Assembly (NCBI GenBank): GCA_047626155.1
Contig: JBLHRR010000074.1
Location: forward strand, 1 to 25,470
Length of the DNA stretch: 25,470 nucleotides
Direction: 5' to 3'
DNA from: CALGLS01 sp047626155
GTDB lineage: Bacteria; Bacteroidota; Bacteroidia; Chitinophagales; Saprospiraceae
Shown here: positions 21,377 through 25,470 of the stretch, in pieces
How positions within the stretch are numbered: position 1 is the first letter of the stretch
How the letters are laid out: each line of letters opens with the position of its first letter
Program-made: the position numbers and the translations under genes
Notes under the pieces: model-generated
What the model was told of the DNA's origin: nothing
Databases searched by the model: none
The model's input: only the letters and a program-made list of their open reading frames with translations

Positions 21377-23041
21377 ATGAATAGTAAAAATAAAATAGTA
21401 ACCTTTTCGGCTACCGAAAGAGCTAAACAATTACAATCGTTGTCAACAGAAGAATACGATCTGCTTGTAATAGGAGGAGGTGTAACAGGTTGTGGTATTG
21501 CATTGGATGCAGCCTCTCGAGGTATGAAAGTGGGCCTTATAGAAAAGGTTGATTTTGCAGCAGGAACCAGTAGCAAATCTACAAAGTTGATTCATGGAGG
21601 ATTGCGTTATCTCAAGCAGTTTGAAGTCGGACTGGTACGTGAGACAGGTAGAGAAAGAGCCATTGTTCATAAGCTGGCACCGCATCTGGTGTTGCCTGAA
21701 AAAATGTTGTTGCCCATTATTAAAAAAGGAACCTACGGAAAATGGGCCGCTTGGTTCGGAGTGCTGGTTTACGATTTATTAGCGGGAGTAGGCGGAGATG
21801 ATCGCCGAAAGATGCTGGATAAGAAAACGACCTTTGGCATTGAGCCTCTATTGGATGAATCCATTTTAAAAGGAGGTTGCCTCTATGCAGAATACCGAAC
21901 AGACGATGCCCGCCTGACAATAGAATTGATAAAGCGAGCAACTTGTTATGGCGCAATGGCCGTAAACTATTGTACCGCTACTGATTTCGAATATGATAAT
22001 GATAGAAAAGTAAAAGGCGTAACTTGTAGTGATGAGATCAATGGAAAAATATTTACAATCCAGGCCAAACAAATCGTCTCCGCGGGAGGCCCTTGGGTAG
22101 ATAAACTGAGGGCAATTAATAGTTCAAAAAATGGAAAACAACTTCACTTGACAAAAGGGGTCCATATTGTTTTTCCACATCATAAATTGCCGCTGAAGCA
22201 TTCTGTCTATTTCGACGTGCCGGATGGCCGGATGATATTTGCCATCCCAAGAGGGAAGGTTACTTATGTCGGAACAACAGATACCAATTATACGGGGAAC
22301 CTCGATAGGGTGGTGGCAACCAAAGCAGATGCAACGTATTTGTTAGAAGCGGTTCGTCATGCCTTTCCTTCTACGCTGCTGGAACAAACAGATGTGATTT
22401 CAAACTGGTCAGGTTTGCGTCCTTTGATTCATGAAGAAGGAAAATCTCCATCAGAGCTTTCCCGGAAAGATGAAATTTTTGAGTCACCGAGTGGATTGAT
22501 TTCTATCGCTGGAGGAAAGCTTACCGGCTACCGCCGAATGGCAGAGCGAATTGTGGACCTTGTAGACGAACGCCTGGAGAAACCCTATGGTTCTTGTTTT
22601 ACGGATAAAATTACTTTGGTGCCTGATGCACTGAAAAATAGCCAAGCAGTAAAAGAATATATTCGAAAAATAAAAACAAGAGTTTCCCGTGACGGCCTGG
22701 TGGATTACCACAGTTGGTATTTGGTCACGACTTATGGCAAACAGACGGAGGTCATTTTAGATAAAATGGAAACCTTTTCAGATGCTGGAGAAATCGCTTT
22801 AACCCGTGCTGAACTTTGGTACGGCGTACAGTACGAAATGGTCAATAGTTTTGAAGATTTCTATGTCCGAAGAACGGGGCGTTTGTATTTCGACATTAAT
22901 AGCATTGCAGAAACCCGTGAGGCTGTGACAAAAGATATGATGAAATATTTGAATTGGGATAAGGAACGATTGGTTTTGGAAAATAAAAAATTAGATGCAT
23001 TGATTTATGATGCGACTCATTATTATGAAGCGGAATACTAA
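21377..23041 (+). CDS. glpD: glycerol-3-phosphate dehydrogenase/oxidase, FAD-dependent
   Basis: The 554-residue flavoprotein oxidises sn-glycerol 3-phosphate to dihydroxyacetone phosphate at the inner membrane face, delivering electrons to the quinone pool. The FAD motif is DLLVIGGGVTGCGIALDAAS (GGGVTG at 33-38). The GlpD hallmark FAAGTSSKSTKLIHGGLRYL is at 60-79. Later conserved parts are FAIPRGKVTYVGTTDTNY (about 292-309), SNWSGLRPLI and SIAGGKLTGYRRMAE (about 378-392), and a C-terminal helical domain ending with the RRTGRLYFD region. The length is normal for the Bacillus/Bacteroidota type. ATG 21377 precedes a 25-residue lead-in before the Rossmann fold, as usual. No glpF or glpK is adjacent. 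The gene is preceded by surface-protein relics with no obvious promoter. Confidence 0.95.
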   Translation: MNSKNKIVTFSATERAKQLQSLSTEEYDLLVIGGGVTGCGIALDAASRGMKVGLIEKVDFAAGTSSKSTKLIHGGLRYLKQFEVGLVRETGRERAIVHKLAPHLVLPEKMLLPIIKKGTYGKWAAWFGVLVYDLLAGVGGDDRRKMLDKKTTFGIEPLLDESILKGGCLYAEYRTDDARLTIELIKRATCYGAMAVNYCTATDFEYDNDRKVKGVTCSDEINGKIFTIQAKQIVSAGGPWVDKLRAINSSKNGKQLHLTKGVHIVFPHHKLPLKHSVYFDVPDGRMIFAIPRGKVTYVGTTDTNYTGNLDRVVATKADATYLLEAVRHAFPSTLLEQTDVISNWSGLRPLIHEEGKSPSELSRKDEIFESPSGLISIAGGKLTGYRRMAERIVDLVDERLEKPYGSCFTDKITLVPDALKNSQAVKEYIRKIKTRVSRDGLVDYHSWYLVTTYGKQTEVILDKMETFSDAGEIALTRAELWYGVQYEMVNSFEDFYVRRTGRLYFDINSIAETREAVTKDMMKYLNWDKERLVLENKKLDALIYDATHYYEAEY

Positions 23042-23091
23042 GTGCTAATGGAAATACTAAAAAACTAATGAGGGCTTATAAAAAACACCCT

Positions 23092-23121
23092 TTTGTAAAT
23101 CCTTTAAAAAGGCTAACTTTG
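23092..23121 (+). promoter_or_regulatory. Bacteroidota-type promoter of the PSD1 cytochrome gene
   Basis: TTTG (23092-23095) and TAACTTTG (23114-23121) match the -33 TTTG / -7 TAnnTTTG promoter of this phylum with an 18-base spacer. The ATG at 23142 lies 20 bp downstream of the -7 box, predicting a leader of roughly 12-15 nt. Confidence 0.75.
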
Positions 23122-23141
23122 AATCTACCCTTTTTAAAATT

Positions 23142-25469
23142 ATGAATCTAATGAAATACCTCCTCTTCTGTTTTGTAATAATTGCGTTAGAGGCTTGTTC
23201 CTCTAATCAAGAGCAAGTAAAAAAAGGTATTGATTCCGAAGTAGTCAGAGCCCTTCCCGAAACAATAGATTTTAACTTCCATGTCAAACCCATCCTCTCA
23301 GATCGCTGCTTTAAATGTCATGGCCCCGACCCGAAAACCCGAGAAGGCGATTTTGGTTTTCACGAAAAAGAAATGGCCTTTAAGGCATTGGGTGAAAAGA
23401 AAGACCATTATGCTATTATCCCCGGCGATTCGGAAAACAGCACCTTGGTTCATCGAATTTTTTCTACAGATGAAAATGAAATGATGCCGCCACCGGAATC
23501 AAACTTGGCTATCAGTGATTACGAAAAAGAAATTCTGAAAAAGTGGATCGAGCAAGGTGCGCAGTGGAAGAAACATTGGGCTTTCATCTTACCAGAAGAA
23601 ACAGAACTTCCAAAGGCAAACTTACAAGGTTGGGGGAATAATGACATTGATCATTATGTACTGGCCAAGATGGAAGAGAATACTTTTCAACCAAGCAAGC
23701 AGGCTACTAAAGAAAAACTAATCCGACGTCTTTACTTCGATCTCACCGGACTCCCACCTTCTGTAGCCGTTATTGATGACTTCTTAAATAACAATGATTC
23801 TACAGCTTACGCAAAAATAATAGATACGCTCCTGACAACCGATGCCTGTGCCGAAAGATTGGCCAGCGACTGGATGGATCTAGCCCGCTACGCAGATTCT
23901 CATGGTTATCAGGACGACCTCGAAAGAACGATGTGGCCCTGGCGTGATTGGGTGATTCATGCCTTCAAAGAAAATATGCCTTACGATCAGTTTGTCACCT
24001 GGCAGCTAGCCGGAGACCTACTCCCAAATGCTTCATTGGAACAAATAGTCGCAACGGGCTTCAATCGAAATCATAAAGTGACGGCAGAAGGTGGGGTCAT
24101 CCCGGAAGAGTACAGAGCAGAATACGTATCCGACCGGGCGCAAACTTTCGCAACAGCCTTCCTCGGCGTCACCATGGAATGTGCCAAGTGTCACGACCAC
24201 AAATACGATCCGCTCACCCAAGAAAATTATTTCCAACTATACAGCTTCTTTAATAATGTTTCAGAATTCGGAATGATCGAAAAGTACGGAGACACGCCCG
24301 AACCTTTCATAACACTGACAGATGAAGAGATAACAGCCACGCTCGATTTTATCAATGATACGGATACGCTTTCCGAAATTGAGTTGATGGTAATGGATGA
24401 TAAGGAGCCACGGAAAACGTTCATTTTAAACAGAGGCTTATACGACAATCCCGGACGAGAAGTAAAACCAGGAACCCCGAAATCTATATTGCCCTTCGAG
24501 GAGAAATATGAACAAAACAGAAAAGGACTGGCCGAATGGCTCTTTGCCGAAGAGAACCCTTTAGCGGCTCGGGTAGTCGTGAATAGATTATGGCAACAAT
24601 TATTCGGAACCGGAATAGTAGGTTCTTCCTATGATTTTGGAAACCAAGGAACCTTACCTTCTCATCCTGAGTTGCTAGATCATTTGGCAATAAAATTTAG
24701 AGAAGGTAATTGGGATGTAAAAGCAATGTTAAAATATATTCTACTTTCAAAAACCTATCAACAAGAAGCTATCGTAACTGCAGATTTGTTGGAACGTGAT
24801 CCGGAGAACCGTTGGTTAAGCACAGCTCCTCGGCTACGATTGACTGCGGAGATGATCAGAGATCAGGCGCTGGAAATTAGTGGTTTGTTGCATCACGAAG
24901 TAGGAGGCCCATCGGTAAAGCCTTGGCAGCCTGAAGGGCTATGGGAAGGTGTTACTGGCGGCGGCGGCGGTAGTCTCGCCAAGTACGTTCCCGACGAAGG
25001 TCGTCAAGCGCATCGGCGTACTTTATATACGTTTTGGAAACGAACAGTTCCGCCGCCGAATATGCTGATTATGGATGCAACGAGTCGTGACCTCTGCTCG
25101 GTCAAACGTCAGGAAACGAACACGCCGCTTCAGGCTTTGGTATTGCTTAACGATCCTCAAATGTTGGAGGCTGCTCGGTATCTGGCACTGCAAGCTTTGG
25201 ATCAGAAAGACATTTCTGATAAAGAGAAGTTGAGTTTTCTTTTTAGAAAAGCGACTTCGAGGGTTCCGAATGAAAAAGAATTGGATAGGTTGTATGTTTA
25301 TTATATGGAATCACTTGCTGGTTTTCAAGAAGAGGAAGAGCGGTGTAAAATTTATTTGAAGATAGGAGAGGAGGTGGAGCGAGGGAAGGAGGAGTTGGCG
25401 GAGTGGGCAGCTTTGTCTGTGTTGTCTAATGTGGTTTTGAATTTGGATGAGACGATAAGTCGGGGGTAG
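23142..25469 (+). CDS. PSD1/DUF1549-DUF1553 lipoprotein with cytochrome c-type haem motif
   Basis: The 775-residue protein begins MNLMKYLLFCFVIIALEACS, a lipoprotein signal with Cys19, so it is exported and lipid-anchored. A planctomycete-type cytochrome c domain follows (about 43-140): CFKCHG (Cys56, Cys59, His60) binds haem c and MMPPPES near 114 may give the axial Met. The DUF1549 region (about 165-375) has YFDLTGLPPS, DLARYADSHGYQ, DLLPNA and TEGGVIPEEYRAEY-like motifs, and a second CxxCH, ECAKCHDHKYDP (Cys347-His351). DUF1553 covers about 440-750 (ENPLAARVVVNRLWQQLFGTGIV, SHPELLDHLA, RLTAEMIRDQALE, ETNTPLQALVLLNDP). The family is abundant in Planctomycetes and polysaccharide-degrading Bacteroidota and is usually followed by a DUF1501 gene, which would lie outside the window. 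The biochemical role is unknown. It has its own promoter. Confidence 0.9.
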   Translation: MNLMKYLLFCFVIIALEACSSNQEQVKKGIDSEVVRALPETIDFNFHVKPILSDRCFKCHGPDPKTREGDFGFHEKEMAFKALGEKKDHYAIIPGDSENSTLVHRIFSTDENEMMPPPESNLAISDYEKEILKKWIEQGAQWKKHWAFILPEETELPKANLQGWGNNDIDHYVLAKMEENTFQPSKQATKEKLIRRLYFDLTGLPPSVAVIDDFLNNNDSTAYAKIIDTLLTTDACAERLASDWMDLARYADSHGYQDDLERTMWPWRDWVIHAFKENMPYDQFVTWQLAGDLLPNASLEQIVATGFNRNHKVTAEGGVIPEEYRAEYVSDRAQTFATAFLGVTMECAKCHDHKYDPLTQENYFQLYSFFNNVSEFGMIEKYGDTPEPFITLTDEEITATLDFINDTDTLSEIELMVMDDKEPRKTFILNRGLYDNPGREVKPGTPKSILPFEEKYEQNRKGLAEWLFAEENPLAARVVVNRLWQQLFGTGIVGSSYDFGNQGTLPSHPELLDHLAIKFREGNWDVKAMLKYILLSKTYQQEAIVTADLLERDPENRWLSTAPRLRLTAEMIRDQALEISGLLHHEVGGPSVKPWQPEGLWEGVTGGGGGSLAKYVPDEGRQAHRRTLYTFWKRTVPPPNMLIMDATSRDLCSVKRQETNTPLQALVLLNDPQMLEAARYLALQALDQKDISDKEKLSFLFRKATSRVPNEKELDRLYVYYMESLAGFQEEEERCKIYLKIGEEVERGKEELAEWAALSVLSNVVLNLDETISRG

Positions 25470-25470
25470 G

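Overview
The window looks like a chromosomal segment of a Bacteroidota bacterium, probably from the Saprospiria/Lewinella side of the phylum. The evidence is the AT-leaning codon use, promoters of the TAnnTTTG type (23114-23121 and, on the minus strand, 15960-15967), one-piece PurL, a RicT/PSP1 protein with a basic tail, a PSD1-type cytochrome lipoprotein, and decayed pieces of dockerin-like, PKD-like and FG-GAP-like surface proteins. Species assignment is inference; no rRNA or tRNA gene was seen.

Layout. 1-1919 is the end of an ATP synthase operon (atpA 3' end, atpG) with a four-helix-bundle 'IVS' protein gene wedged between the two, flanked by inverted GTTGAC-type repeats and closed by its own hairpin. 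1980-3560 is a patchwork: a small helix-turn-helix gene running into the out-of-frame tail of a PKD-like protein, a lipoprotein of unknown function, the orphan 3' end of an AAA-type ATPase, and a 123-nt structured element. 3562-4563 is a sugar-nucleotide nucleotidyltransferase. 4708-7859 (minus) is a two-gene redox unit: an FAD/NAD(P) oxidoreductase and a membrane polyferredoxin of the NapH kind. 8378-8785 (minus) is a 6-pyruvoyl-tetrahydropterin synthase/QueD family protein. 9262-14094 (plus) holds glutathione peroxidase, DNA polymerase III delta', RicT and dihydrolipoamide dehydrogenase. 14213-15940 (minus) is an M23 peptidase. 16545-25469 (plus) holds purL, an AlkB-type repair dioxygenase, glpD and a PSD1 cytochrome lipoprotein, which ends one base before the window does.

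Most genes are ordinary housekeeping functions. The unusual content is between them. Three gaps carry a long imperfect inverted repeat whose centre holds GACC followed by AGGGAGAGT: copy A 3427-3549 (+), copy C 8140-8264 (-), copy B 9053-9169 (+). A and C share both ends (20 of 22 bases at the 3' end) and the central motif, yet their stem sequences are unrelated while remaining self-complementary. That pattern indicates selection on a fold rather than on sequence. Each copy points toward a downstream gene on its own strand. Copy C sits inside a larger palindromic element with 13-bp terminal inverted repeats. This is the best candidate for an undescribed mobile or regulatory RNA/DNA element here. 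Other intergenic oddities are gene-tail relics (2342-2473, 3220-3396, 21165-21330), a REP-like cluster (16123-16274) and several strong hairpins.
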